Of a stretch of 64,000 nt of DNA, positions 23,177 through 31,333 are shown piece by piece (within the stretch, counting starts at the first letter, position 1; each line of letters opens with the position of its first letter). A program made the position numbers and the translations under genes. The stretch is taken from positions 48,902 through 112,901 of the forward strand of contig CAJUDA010000006.1 in assembly GCA_910584875.1 (NCBI GenBank). The letters run 5' to 3'. Under the pieces are notes generated by a model, which saw only the letters and a program-made list of their open reading frames with translations, was not told the origin of the DNA and made no database searches. This DNA is from an uncultured Eubacterium sp. (lineage in GTDB: Bacteria > Bacillota > Clostridia > Lachnospirales > Lachnospiraceae).

Positions 23177-25615
23177 ATGAATACACCATTATCATGGATT
23201 AAAGCATATGTACCGGAACTTTCGTGTACCGAACAGGAATATATGGATGCGATGACGATGTCCGGTACGAAGGTGGAAGGGTATGAGAAATTTGACGCCG
23301 ATCTGGATCAGATCATCGTCGGCAGGATCGAGAAGATAGAAAAGCATCCAGATGCAGATAAACTTGTTGTGTGCCAGGTGGCGATCAATGAGGAGGGCAC
23401 AGTGACCCAGATCGTGACAGGGGCACAGAATGTAAAGGAAGGGCAGAAAGTACCGGTAGTGCTGGATGGCGGACGCGTGGCAGGCGGCCATGACGGCAAA
23501 AAAGTGCCCGGAGGGATGAAGATCAAGAAAGGAAAACTTAGGGGAGTGGAGAGCAACGGCATGATGTGCTCCATTGAAGAACTGGGTTCTTCCACAGATT
23601 ATTATCCAGATGCTGCAGAAGATGGGATTTATATCCTCAGTGACAACCCGGAATATAAGGACGCCCCTGTGGGAAGCGACGCCATCGCCCTTCTCGGACT
23701 GCGGGATGCCAATTTTGAATATGAGGTGACATCCAACCGGGTGGACTGTTTTGGTGTGATCGGGATCGCCAGAGAGGCAGCGGCTACCTTCCGCAAACCA
23801 TTTGTCCCGCCGGTGATCACACAGGTCGGGAACAGCGAAAAGACAGAGGATTATATCTCAGTCGATATCCAGGCAGAGGATCTGTGTAAGCGGTATGTGG
23901 CACGGGTAGTAAAAAATATCCGGCTGGAGCCATCACCGGAATGGATGCAGAGAAGGCTTGCCGCAAGTGGTATCCGTCCGATCAATAATATTGTGGATAT
24001 TACCAACTATGTGATGGAAGAGTATGCGCAGCCGATGCATGCCTATGACCTGGATACCATTGCCGGCCGAAAGATCGTTGTCAAGCGGGCCGAGGAGGGA
24101 GAAACGTTCCAGACACTGGACGGACAGGACAGAGAACTGGATTCCTCCGTATTGATGATCTGTGACGGGGAAAAATCGGTCGGTCTTGCCGGGATCATGG
24201 GTGGTGAGAATTCCAAGATCACAGATGATGTGAAAACCATGTTATTCGAAGCGGCATGTTTTGATGGCACGAATATCCGCCTGACCGGTAAAAAACTGGG
24301 GATGCGTACGGACGCCCAGGCAAAATTTGAAAAGGGACTGGACCCCAATACGGCGATGGAGGCGATGGACCGTGCCTGCCAGCTGATCGAAGAGCTGGGC
24401 GCCGGAGAGGTAGTCGGCGGTTGTGTGGATGTATATCCCGAAAAGAAAGAACCGACACGAGTTACGTATGATGTGAAAAAGATCAATGATCTTCTTGGTA
24501 TCGATGTATCAGAGGACCAGATGTGTGAATACTGGAACAGGGTGGGACTGATCCCCAATAAGGCGAATAAATCAGTCTATATCCCTACCTGGAGGCAGGA
24601 TGTACTGCGGCTTGCCGATCTGGCAGAAGAGGTAGCGCGCTTTTATGGTTATGACAACATACCGACGACACTGCCGAGCGGCGAGGCAACTCAGGGTGGT
24701 GTTTCTTATGAGACTTCAATCCGCAATATCGCAAGAAACGTAGTTGAACAGTTTGGCTTTTCGGAGGCAATGACTTATTCCTTTGAGAGCCCAAAAGTAT
24801 TTGATAAGCTTCTTGTGCCAGAGGATAGTGGACTGAGGAATGCGATTGAGATTTCCAATCCTCTTGGTGTGGATTATAGTATTATGCGTACGACTCCGCT
24901 GAATGGGATGCTTACTTCTCTTGCGACAAACTATAATCATAGAAACAAAGATGTGAGATTGTATGAATTGGCGAATGTGTATCTTCCAAAAGCCCTTCCG
25001 CTGACAGAGCTGCCAGAGGAGAAGATGATGCTGACGCTTGGTATGTATGGTGAGGGTGATTTCTTTGACATGAAGGGTTGTGTGGAAGGGATTTTTGAAA
25101 AAACGGGCATCCGGGAGTTCATCACTTATGAGCCAAAGGAAGAACGGACCTGGCTGCATCCGGGCAGACGTGCGGATATCCTTGCCGGAGAGGACACGAT
25201 CGGTTTTCTGGGTGAGATCCATCCAGAGGTGGCTGACAACTATGAAATCGGGACAAAAGTATATGTGGCAGTTCTCGATATAGAAATACTTGCCAAAATG
25301 GCATCATTTGATGTAAAATATAAAGGAGTGGCAAAATTCCCGGCGGTGACGCGTGATATTTCCCTGGTTATGAAAAAATCTATCCTCGCCGGGCAGGTAG
25401 AGGAAGTGATCCGCCAGAGCGGTGGGAAACTGCTGGAGGATTATCATCTGTTTGATATTTATGAGGGAAGCAATGTCGGTGCAGACGAAAAGTCACTCGC
25501 CTATTCCATCCGGTTCCGTGCGAAAGACCGCACATTGGAAGACAAGGATGTCACAAAAGTGATGGATAAGATTCTGAATAAACTGGAATCATTAGGAGTA
25601 GTATTGAGACAATAA
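23177..25615 (+). CDS. pheT: Phenylalanyl-tRNA synthetase beta subunit
   Basis: An 812-residue subunit. The N-terminal tRNA-binding (EMAP-II-like) domain (about 40-150) contains KHPDADKLVVCQV. B3/B4 editing-domain motifs follow (SNRVDCFGVIGIAREAAA), then B5 and the catalytic-like core. The C-terminal anticodon-binding FDX domain includes KFPAVTRDISLV. ATG 23177 follows AGGAGG by 10 nt. It is co-transcribed with pheS at a 20-bp gap. Confidence 0.96.
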   Translation: MNTPLSWIKAYVPELSCTEQEYMDAMTMSGTKVEGYEKFDADLDQIIVGRIEKIEKHPDADKLVVCQVAINEEGTVTQIVTGAQNVKEGQKVPVVLDGGRVAGGHDGKKVPGGMKIKKGKLRGVESNGMMCSIEELGSSTDYYPDAAEDGIYILSDNPEYKDAPVGSDAIALLGLRDANFEYEVTSNRVDCFGVIGIAREAAATFRKPFVPPVITQVGNSEKTEDYISVDIQAEDLCKRYVARVVKNIRLEPSPEWMQRRLAASGIRPINNIVDITNYVMEEYAQPMHAYDLDTIAGRKIVVKRAEEGETFQTLDGQDRELDSSVLMICDGEKSVGLAGIMGGENSKITDDVKTMLFEAACFDGTNIRLTGKKLGMRTDAQAKFEKGLDPNTAMEAMDRACQLIEELGAGEVVGGCVDVYPEKKEPTRVTYDVKKINDLLGIDVSEDQMCEYWNRVGLIPNKANKSVYIPTWRQDVLRLADLAEEVARFYGYDNIPTTLPSGEATQGGVSYETSIRNIARNVVEQFGFSEAMTYSFESPKVFDKLLVPEDSGLRNAIEISNPLGVDYSIMRTTPLNGMLTSLATNYNHRNKDVRLYELANVYLPKALPLTELPEEKMMLTLGMYGEGDFFDMKGCVEGIFEKTGIREFITYEPKEERTWLHPGRRADILAGEDTIGFLGEIHPEVADNYEIGTKVYVAVLDIEILAKMASFDVKYKGVAKFPAVTRDISLVMKKSILAGQVEEVIRQSGGKLLEDYHLFDIYEGSNVGADEKSLAYSIRFRAKDRTLEDKDVTKVMDKILNKLESLGVVLRQ

Positions 25616-25639
25616 TGGAATCAGCCATTGGTAGGAGTG

Positions 25640-26155
25640 ATGGGATTGAAGCGATTGATCAGTAACATGTTGACGGTGTGTTTTATCTGTTATATGATCC
25701 TGCTTGTATACTTTCTGTTTTTCAGCGAGGAATATGGAAGAGACGAGGTCTATACAACGTATCAGTATAACCTTAAGCTCTTCCATGAACTGCGCCGTTA
25801 TCTGGCGTACAAAGACCAGATCGGAAATCTTTTTTTTCTGATCAATGTAGTGGGAAATGTGGCGGCTTTTATGCCCTTTGGCTTTCTGCTCCCGGTGATG
25901 TACCGGGAACAGCGCAGGGAGTCGACGCATAACGGGCATTATTTTCGCAGCTTTCTCTTTGTGACACTGCTTGGTTTTTTGTTTAGTCTCGTCGTGGAGA
26001 CGATACAGCTTGTGACCAAAGTAGGGTGTTTTGATGTTGATGACCTGATGCTCAATACATTGGGTGTTGTGCTGGGATATCTGATATATTATTTTAGTAA
26101 AAAAATAATTGGTTTTTGGGAAATACGCAGTAAAAAAAGAGGAGGAGGGGCTTAG
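25640..26155 (+). CDS. VanZ family membrane protein
   Basis: A 171-residue membrane protein with four predicted helices. VanZ hallmarks are NVVGNVAAFMPFGFLLP and the later VVETIQLVTKVGCFDVDDLM. VanZ of vancomycin clusters gives low-level teicoplanin resistance, but chromosomal homologues have unknown roles. The start is uncertain: ATG 25640 lies close to AGGAG, while TTG 25646 has better spacing. It follows pheT by 24 bp and may be read through from it. Confidence 0.85.
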   Translation: MGLKRLISNMLTVCFICYMILLVYFLFFSEEYGRDEVYTTYQYNLKLFHELRRYLAYKDQIGNLFFLINVVGNVAAFMPFGFLLPVMYREQRRESTHNGHYFRSFLFVTLLGFLFSLVVETIQLVTKVGCFDVDDLMLNTLGVVLGYLIYYFSKKIIGFWEIRSKKRGGGA

Positions 26156-26485
26156 ATGCAGGTCCGGTTTGGCAGCAGGAAGAAAATACAGTTTACAGAC
26201 AAAACGCATCCGGCAGGTGGTATTCTGTCGGTCGTGATCGCTGTGCTGTCGCTGGCAGGTCTGCTGGCATTGTGTCTGGTATCCAGTTCCGAGAAGGGAA
26301 ATTCCGGGATTCTTGCCGGTGTGTTTGGACTGCTTTTGCTTCTTGCCGGTATCGCAGGTTTTGTTATGGCAGCGAAATGTTATAAAAAGGACGATATTTA
26401 TATGGCGACCCCGGCATTGGGGACAGTGCTGAATGGCGTTCTGATCCTGTTCTGCCTGCTGTTATATATTATGGGCGCGGTGTAA
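26156..26485 (+). CDS. Small membrane protein, DUF6142-like
   Basis: A 109-residue protein starting directly at the VanZ stop. A basic N-terminal 25 residues precede three hydrophobic segments (about 23-43, 55-72 and 88-107). It resembles DUF6142, a family of unknown function; the assignment is by memory of the pattern and moderate. Its end overlaps the convergent AP2-domain gene by 17 bp. Confidence 0.65.
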   Translation: MQVRFGSRKKIQFTDKTHPAGGILSVVIAVLSLAGLLALCLVSSSEKGNSGILAGVFGLLLLLAGIAGFVMAAKCYKKDDIYMATPALGTVLNGVLILFCLLLYIMGAV

Positions 26486-27263
26486 GTGCCAGAATCCGTG
26501 CGGATATCGGTATATGTTTATAGATGCGGTGATATTCGGCAGTGGATAATTCTTCGATATAATTGACAGGATATGCTTTCTGGTATCCTTTTGTGATCAG
26601 TACAGAGGCGGCTTTGTTGTAGGCGACGGCGGCCTCTGTTTCTGTCTGATAACGTCCGACGATCCAGTCACCGTTGCCGTGGATCCGGGCTTCATAGACC
26701 ATGCTGCCTTCCTTTTCTGTACGGAACACGCCATAAAAGCGGTTAATGATCTCGATATTTTCGTAACGGAAATCTTTGTTGTCCCCATTGACGAAACGAT
26801 AATCCCTGCCGGCGACAGCATAGTTGCGGATGCCATAGCGGGAGAGGATATTGACCTGCATGCCGTAATCTGCGACAAAGAGGTGTCCGCCGCGGCGGCT
26901 GATGCTGTGGGTGGAGTAGTAAAACAGATCGTCGATATCAAATGTCAGATAATCATCCGGGCTAAAATAATAAAGAAAAAAATTCTTTTTCAGATAGACG
27001 GGAGTTTTGATGTACATGCCATTGTCGCGGAAATTGACGAGAGAAATCCACTTGCTAAAAGCCAGGGGGACTTTATGTCCGGCATAATTTTCTAACGACA
27101 GCGTATGGTCGCGGAGAAGACGGCTGGCGAACTGATAGGAAAAAGCTGCCTCTTCTTCCGTGGCGAAACTGCCAAGGCTGATATGTTTGTTTTTAAAGGT
27201 GATGGAACTGCGGAAATATTCGGTTCCGTCTTTTTTCGTGGCGCGGTATACTCCCGGAAGCAT
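26469..27263 (-). CDS. AP2-domain protein with degenerate HNH core
   Basis: A 264-residue protein with two AP2-like DNA-binding repeats. The first (residues ~4-50) reads GVYRATKKDG...ISLGSFATEEEAAFSY; the second (178-222) reads GVFRTEKEG...IVGRYQTETEAAVAY. Just before the second repeat, RFVNGDNKDFRYENIEII (~155-173) matches the HNH homing-endonuclease pattern 'H.NG...DNR.ENL' but lacks the catalytic His pair. It therefore looks like a homing endonuclease turned DNA-binding protein. It is a free-standing gene with no intron beside it. An AAGCTTCACC-like purine-rich leader gives a modest ribosome site. Confidence 0.72.
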   Translation of the reverse strand: MLPGVYRATKKDGTEYFRSSITFKNKHISLGSFATEEEAAFSYQFASRLLRDHTLSLENYAGHKVPLAFSKWISLVNFRDNGMYIKTPVYLKKNFFLYYFSPDDYLTFDIDDLFYYSTHSISRRGGHLFVADYGMQVNILSRYGIRNYAVAGRDYRFVNGDNKDFRYENIEIINRFYGVFRTEKEGSMVYEARIHGNGDWIVGRYQTETEAAVAYNKAASVLITKGYQKAYPVNYIEELSTAEYHRIYKHIPISARILALTPRP

Positions 27264-27362
27264 GAATCGGATTCTCCTTTTGGTGAAGCTTATGTTGTAC
27301 TATTGCACATTGTACCACAGGGGAGAATCGAAAAGCAATCCCTGTTACAATTTTAAAAATTT

Positions 27363-27403
27363 TGTAACAATTATGTAATAAATTAACAAAAATAGCATAT
27401 ACT
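27363..27403 (+). promoter_or_regulatory. WalR-like box and promoter of SleB-type hydrolase
   Basis: TGTAAC-aatta-TGTAAT (27363-27379) fits the WalR/YycF consensus TGTWAH-N5-TGTWAH. The -10 TATACT lies at 27398-27403, and the box overlaps the place of a missing -35, as expected for activation. Confidence 0.65.
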
Positions 27404-27434
27404 CCTGATAAAGACATGCAGGAGGTGTCCTATT

Positions 27435-28100
27435 GTGAAAAAGAATCGTATAAAGATTTTGCTTATGATGTATTCCCTGCTCCTTTCTTCTCTTGCCCTG
27501 GGCTGGTATCCCGAGGACAGAAATTGTTATATTGCGGGAACAGCGGCTGACGTGAAGGTTATGTCGGACAATCTTTGTATAATGGAGGAGAACAATGGAC
27601 TCTTCCAACAGGGAGTGCGTGCCACAGAAGCGGGAGAACGCATTGCCGGAGAGCATAGGGATGAGACAAACCGCCGTCAGGCGAAGACGATAAAAAAAGA
27701 AGTACGGTATCATGTCCGGGGAGTTACTCTTGATAAAGAGGACTGCCGTATTCTGGAACGTATCATAGAAGCAGAAGCTGGCGACCAGGATCTCAGAGGA
27801 CGGATCCTGGTGGCAAATGTTATTATAAACCGGATAAAATCCAGTGAATTTCCAGATACAGTAAAAGGTGTTGTATTTGCCAGAAGACAGTTTTCTCCTG
27901 TCTCAAATGGAAGTTATTACCGGGTAAAGGTATCGGAAAAGTCAAAAAAAGCGGTGAAATGTATGCTGCAGGGCAGAGATTATTCCAAAGGGGCACTTTA
28001 TTTTATGTACCGTGCCGGATCCAGCGCCTCGAATGTGGCGTGGTTTGACCGGGATCTGGATCGTTTGTTCCGTTATGGATGCCATGAGTTCTTTCGGTAA
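27435..28100 (+). CDS. SleB-type cell wall hydrolase
   Basis: A 221-residue exported protein. The signal segment (about 5-25) is followed by a ~70-residue linker and a Hydrolase_2/SleB catalytic domain (about 98-221). That domain contains RIIEAEAGDQDLRGRILVAN (catalytic Glu), NVIINRIKS and FSPVSNGSYY. It is a peptidoglycan amidase/lytic transglycosylase relative. The GTG start has AGGAGGT 8 nt upstream. The WalR-like box upstream suggests control with other wall hydrolases. Confidence 0.87.
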   Translation: MKKNRIKILLMMYSLLLSSLALGWYPEDRNCYIAGTAADVKVMSDNLCIMEENNGLFQQGVRATEAGERIAGEHRDETNRRQAKTIKKEVRYHVRGVTLDKEDCRILERIIEAEAGDQDLRGRILVANVIINRIKSSEFPDTVKGVVFARRQFSPVSNGSYYRVKVSEKSKKAVKCMLQGRDYSKGALYFMYRAGSSASNVAWFDRDLDRLFRYGCHEFFR

Positions 28101-28138
28101 ATGATGAAGCGATTGCCCTATCGTTCATCAACTATCTA

Positions 28139-28167
28139 TTGTAAAATGATGAAAAACATGATATTCT
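28139..28167 (+). promoter_or_regulatory. thrC promoter
   Basis: TTGTAA (28139-28144), 17-nt spacer, TATTCT (28162-28167). An inverted repeat TGATGAA/TTCATCA (28102-28130) lies before it and may terminate the hydrolase gene or bind a regulator. Confidence 0.5.
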
Positions 28168-28211
28168 AATGAATGCAAAACACGAATAGCAACATTAAAT
28201 GGAGGAATATT

Positions 28212-29696
28212 ATGAGTATCATGTATCAGAGTACCCGGAGTAACAGTGAAAAGGTAACGGCTTCCCAGGCGATCCTGAAAGGACTGGCGGATGACGGAGG
28301 TCTGTTTGTACCAGATTCGATTCCGGCATTTGATGTGCCGTTGGACAGACTGCCTGCCCTGACTTATCAGGAGACGGCGTATGAGGTAATGAAGCTTTTT
28401 TTTGATGATTTCACAGAGGATGAGCTGAAGAATTGTATCCGGGGTGCCTATGATGATAAATTTGACACCGATGAGATCGCACCATTAGTGAAAAAGGATG
28501 GCGTCTTTTATCTGGAACTGTTCCATGGAAAAACAATCGCATTCAAAGATATGGCGCTCTCGATCCTTCCTCATCTGATGACGACATCGGCAAAGAAAAA
28601 CGGAGTGACAAATGAGATCGTGATCCTGACGGCTACTTCAGGGGACACGGGAAAAGCGGCGCTCGCCGGGTTTGCAGATGTTCCAGGAACAAGCATCATC
28701 GTATTTTATCCCAAAGACGGTGTCAGTCCGATCCAGGAAAAGCAGATGGTGACACAAAAAGGCGCCAATACAAATGTGGTAGGTATTGTGGGGAATTTTG
28801 ATGATGCCCAGACCGGCGTAAAAAAAATGTTTGGTTCCCGGGAACTGTCAGCACGCATGAACGAAAAAGGATACCAGTTTTCTTCGGCGAATTCGATTAA
28901 CATCGGGCGTCTGGTACCCCAGATCGTATATTATGTCTGGTCCTATGGCCAGCTGCAGAAGCAGGGGGAGATTTCAGCGGGTGATACGATCAATATTGTT
29001 GTCCCGACGGGGAATTTTGGTAATATTCTGGCGGCATATTATGCGAAAAATATGGGGATCCCCATTGAGAAGCTGTACTGTGCCTCCAATGAGAATAAAG
29101 TCCTGTTTGATTTTTTTGAGACAGGAAAATATGACCGCAGGAGAGAATTTATACTGACATCCTCCCCATCTATGGATATCCTGATCTCCAGCAACCTCGA
29201 GCGGCTGATCTACCGGATCGCCGGAGATGACGCTGGTCAGACAGAGGCATTGATGAAGGCGCTGACGGATCAGGGAGAATATGAGATCACAGCAGAGATG
29301 AGAGACGGACTTACCTGTTTTACAGGAGGATTTGCAACGGAAGAAGAGACCGCCCATATGATCCGCCAGGTTTACGAAAAAGCTGGTTATGTTATCGATC
29401 CCCATACGGCTGTGGCTGCCCATGTCTGTTATGAAAAGGCGAAGGATCAGGGGGCGCCGGTCGTGATCGCTTCCACAGCCAGTCCTTATAAATTTACGCG
29501 AAGCGTGATGAATGCTGTTGACCAGGAGAAATACGAAAGTATGGGTGATTTTGAACTGGTGGATGAACTGAATCAGCTGTCGGGAGTCAAAGTGCCTCCT
29601 GCCATAGAAGAAATCCGTACTGCTCCGGTACTGCATCATACTGTTTGTGACAAAAGTGAGATGCAGGCGGCAGTAGAAAAGATACTGGGGTTATAA
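28212..29696 (+). CDS. thrC: Threonine synthase
   Basis: A 494-residue PLP enzyme converting O-phosphohomoserine to threonine. It is of the long class: N-terminal domain YQSTRSNSEKVTASQAILKGL, the PLP lysine in FHGKTIAFKDMA, ATSGDTGKAALAGF as phosphate-binding loop, and PTGNFGNILAAYYAK. ATG 28212 follows GGAGG at 6 nt. It is followed 3 bp later by a hisA-like gene, an unusual partner. Confidence 0.95.
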   Translation: MSIMYQSTRSNSEKVTASQAILKGLADDGGLFVPDSIPAFDVPLDRLPALTYQETAYEVMKLFFDDFTEDELKNCIRGAYDDKFDTDEIAPLVKKDGVFYLELFHGKTIAFKDMALSILPHLMTTSAKKNGVTNEIVILTATSGDTGKAALAGFADVPGTSIIVFYPKDGVSPIQEKQMVTQKGANTNVVGIVGNFDDAQTGVKKMFGSRELSARMNEKGYQFSSANSINIGRLVPQIVYYVWSYGQLQKQGEISAGDTINIVVPTGNFGNILAAYYAKNMGIPIEKLYCASNENKVLFDFFETGKYDRRREFILTSSPSMDILISSNLERLIYRIAGDDAGQTEALMKALTDQGEYEITAEMRDGLTCFTGGFATEEETAHMIRQVYEKAGYVIDPHTAVAAHVCYEKAKDQGAPVVIASTASPYKFTRSVMNAVDQEKYESMGDFELVDELNQLSGVKVPPAIEEIRTAPVLHHTVCDKSEMQAAVEKILGL

Positions 29697-29698
29697 AT

Positions 29699-30469
29699 AT
29701 GGAATTCAGACCCTGTATCGATATTCATAATGGAAAAGTCAAGCAGATCATCGGAGGTACCCTGACTGACGATAATGATTTTGCAGAAGAAAACTTTGTT
29801 TCTGAGAGAAGGGCGGCGGATTATGCCCGTCTGTATCAGAAAGAAGGGCTTCGGGGCGGCCATGTGATTTTGCTGAATGGAAAAGACAGTCCTTATTATA
29901 AGGAAGATCTGGCCCAGGCTTCAGAGGCTCTTGGTGCGTGGAGGGATGCGCTGCAGATCGGTGGGGGCGTCACGGCGGAGAATGCGGCATCCTTTCTTGA
30001 TATGGGAGCCAGTCATGTGATCGTTACTTCTTATGTATTTTCTGGTGGAGAGATCCGTTATGACCGGATGGAAAAACTGCTGTCAGAAATCGGAAAAGAA
30101 CATCTGGTTCTCGACCTGAGCTGCCGGAAAAAGGACGATCGCTATTTTGTAGTGACCGACCGGTGGCAGAAATACACCAGTCAGCCGCTGGACGGATCAC
30201 TGCTCCGGACACTTGGTTCCTATTGTGATGAGTTTCTGATCCATGCTGTCAATGTAGAGGGAACCGGAACCGGAGTTGATAAAGAACTTCTTGCCCTGCT
30301 GGCGGCAGAGAACCGGATCCCGGTGACTTATGCAGGCGGGATTGGGAAAATGGAGGATATCCAGACGATCCGGGATATTGGCAGAAACAGGGTAAATTTT
30401 ACTGTGGGAAGTGCTCTTGATCTCTTTGGCGGTCCGTTACGGTTAGATGAAATTGTTACAAAATTTTAA
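29699..30469 (+). CDS. hisA: HisA isomerase, eukaryotic (HIS6) type
   Basis: A 256-residue TIM barrel catalysing the Amadori isomerisation of ProFAR to PRFAR in histidine synthesis. The start FRPCIDIHNGKVKQIIGGTL and the segments LQIGGGVTAENAASFLDMGA and IPVTYAGGIGKMEDI match the eukaryotic HIS6 subgroup more than standard bacterial HisA. It is separated from thrC by 2 bp and closed by a terminator; no other his genes are visible nearby. Confidence 0.85.
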   Translation: MEFRPCIDIHNGKVKQIIGGTLTDDNDFAEENFVSERRAADYARLYQKEGLRGGHVILLNGKDSPYYKEDLAQASEALGAWRDALQIGGGVTAENAASFLDMGASHVIVTSYVFSGGEIRYDRMEKLLSEIGKEHLVLDLSCRKKDDRYFVVTDRWQKYTSQPLDGSLLRTLGSYCDEFLIHAVNVEGTGTGVDKELLALLAAENRIPVTYAGGIGKMEDIQTIRDIGRNRVNFTVGSALDLFGGPLRLDEIVTKF

Positions 30470-30503
30470 AAGAGAAAAAATTGGAAAACAGAAATAAACA
30501 ACG

Positions 30504-30541
30504 AAAAATCGTTCTTTATGTAGATAAGGAACGATTTTTTT
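30504..30541 (+). terminator. Intrinsic terminator after thrC-hisA
   Basis: A long A/T-flanked stem (AAAAATCGTTCTTTA with TAAGGAACGATTTTT, one G-U pair), then T. Probably bidirectional. Confidence 0.85.
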
Positions 30542-30581
30542 ACTTCTAAGGGTTGATTTTTTTGAAATATATGATACAATT

Positions 30582-30598
30582 ATTACATAAATGTTACA
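30582..30598 (-). promoter_or_regulatory. WalR-like box upstream of second hydrolase
   Basis: Read on the minus strand, TGTAAC-attta-TGTAAT, an exact fit to TGTWAH-N5-TGTWAH, about 40 bp before the start codon of the next hydrolase. A weak -10 TATTAC lies at 30614-30619. Confidence 0.6.
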
Positions 30599-30636
30599 AA
30601 AGAGATTCAAAAATATTACAACTTGTGGAGGTAACT

Positions 30637-31143
30637 ATGAATTTCAAAGCTTTAGTAGTGCGTATGATAGCGGTTTTTGTACTGGCAGGGTTGATGCTTA
30701 CTTCAGGGACAACACTTTCTAAGGCTGCTGAGGGGGAGAATAGTTATACAAATAAAGAGGTAAAGATGCTGGCATCTATTATATTCTGTGAAGCGGGAAA
30801 CCAGAGCTATGCCGGCAAGCTTGCCGTCGGTATCGTAGTTATGAACCGGAAGCGGTCCCGTAAGTTTCCGGGCACCGTAGAGAAGGTAATTAAACAGAAA
30901 AACCAGTTTACGCCTGTCAGAACCGGAAAATACGCAAAGGAATTAAAAAAATATAAGAAAGGCTCATATAAAAAAGGAGCAAGGGCACAGTGTGTCAAAG
31001 CGGCAAAGGAAGCGCTGGGAGGAAAAACAACGGTCAGATACCGTGGTAAGACGATCCAGATGAAGAAATATCTGTTTTTCAGCCAGCATTTGCGGAATGC
31101 AAAGCTTCGGATCGGAGGACATGATTTTAAAATAAAATTCTGA
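30637..31143 (+). CDS. SleB-type cell wall hydrolase (short)
   Basis: A 168-residue exported protein. Signal peptide residues 1-30 (MIAVFVLAGLMLTSGTTLSKA) end at an AXA-like site. The Hydrolase_2 domain (about 40-168) begins VKMLASIIFCEAGNQSYAGKL with the catalytic Glu and continues VGIVVMNRKRSRKFPGTV. It is very basic, suiting wall binding. GGAGG precedes ATG 30637. It is a shorter relative of the protein at 27435 and is also preceded by a WalR-like box. Confidence 0.88.
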   Translation: MNFKALVVRMIAVFVLAGLMLTSGTTLSKAAEGENSYTNKEVKMLASIIFCEAGNQSYAGKLAVGIVVMNRKRSRKFPGTVEKVIKQKNQFTPVRTGKYAKELKKYKKGSYKKGARAQCVKAAKEALGGKTTVRYRGKTIQMKKYLFFSQHLRNAKLRIGGHDFKIKF

Positions 31144-31171
31144 TGAGATGATCCAGGAAGAAAAAAACAGG

Positions 31172-31204
31172 GCAGATGATCCCGGATGGAGCCGGGTCGT
31201 CTGC
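31172..31204 (+). terminator. Stable hairpin after hydrolase
   Basis: A 14-bp stem GCAGATGATCCCGG/GCCGGGTCGTCTGC (one G-U) with a 5-nt loop and TTAATTT following. It may terminate or protect the hydrolase mRNA. Confidence 0.6.
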
Positions 31205-31227
31205 TTAATTTATTGATTAGGAGAAGG

Positions 31228-31255
31228 AAGCGTCGGCTTATCACGACGCTTTTTT
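31228..31255 (+). terminator. Intrinsic terminator, repeated elsewhere in inverse
   Basis: Stem AAGCGTCG/CGACGCTT with loop GCTTATCA and a T6 tract. The whole 28 nt recurs in reverse complement at 63402-63429 with a single mismatch, including the loop. Confidence 0.85.
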
Positions 31256-31258
31256 AAT

Positions 31259-31287
31259 TTGACAAATGACTCATTTCTTGCGATACT
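31259..31287 (+). promoter_or_regulatory. Promoter of GH13 gene
   Basis: TTGACA (31259-31264), 17-nt spacer, GATACT (31282-31287). Confidence 0.65.
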
Positions 31288-31333
31288 AAGAGAGTACGAT
31301 ATTAAAAAATGAAAAATGCAGGAGGATATAACG

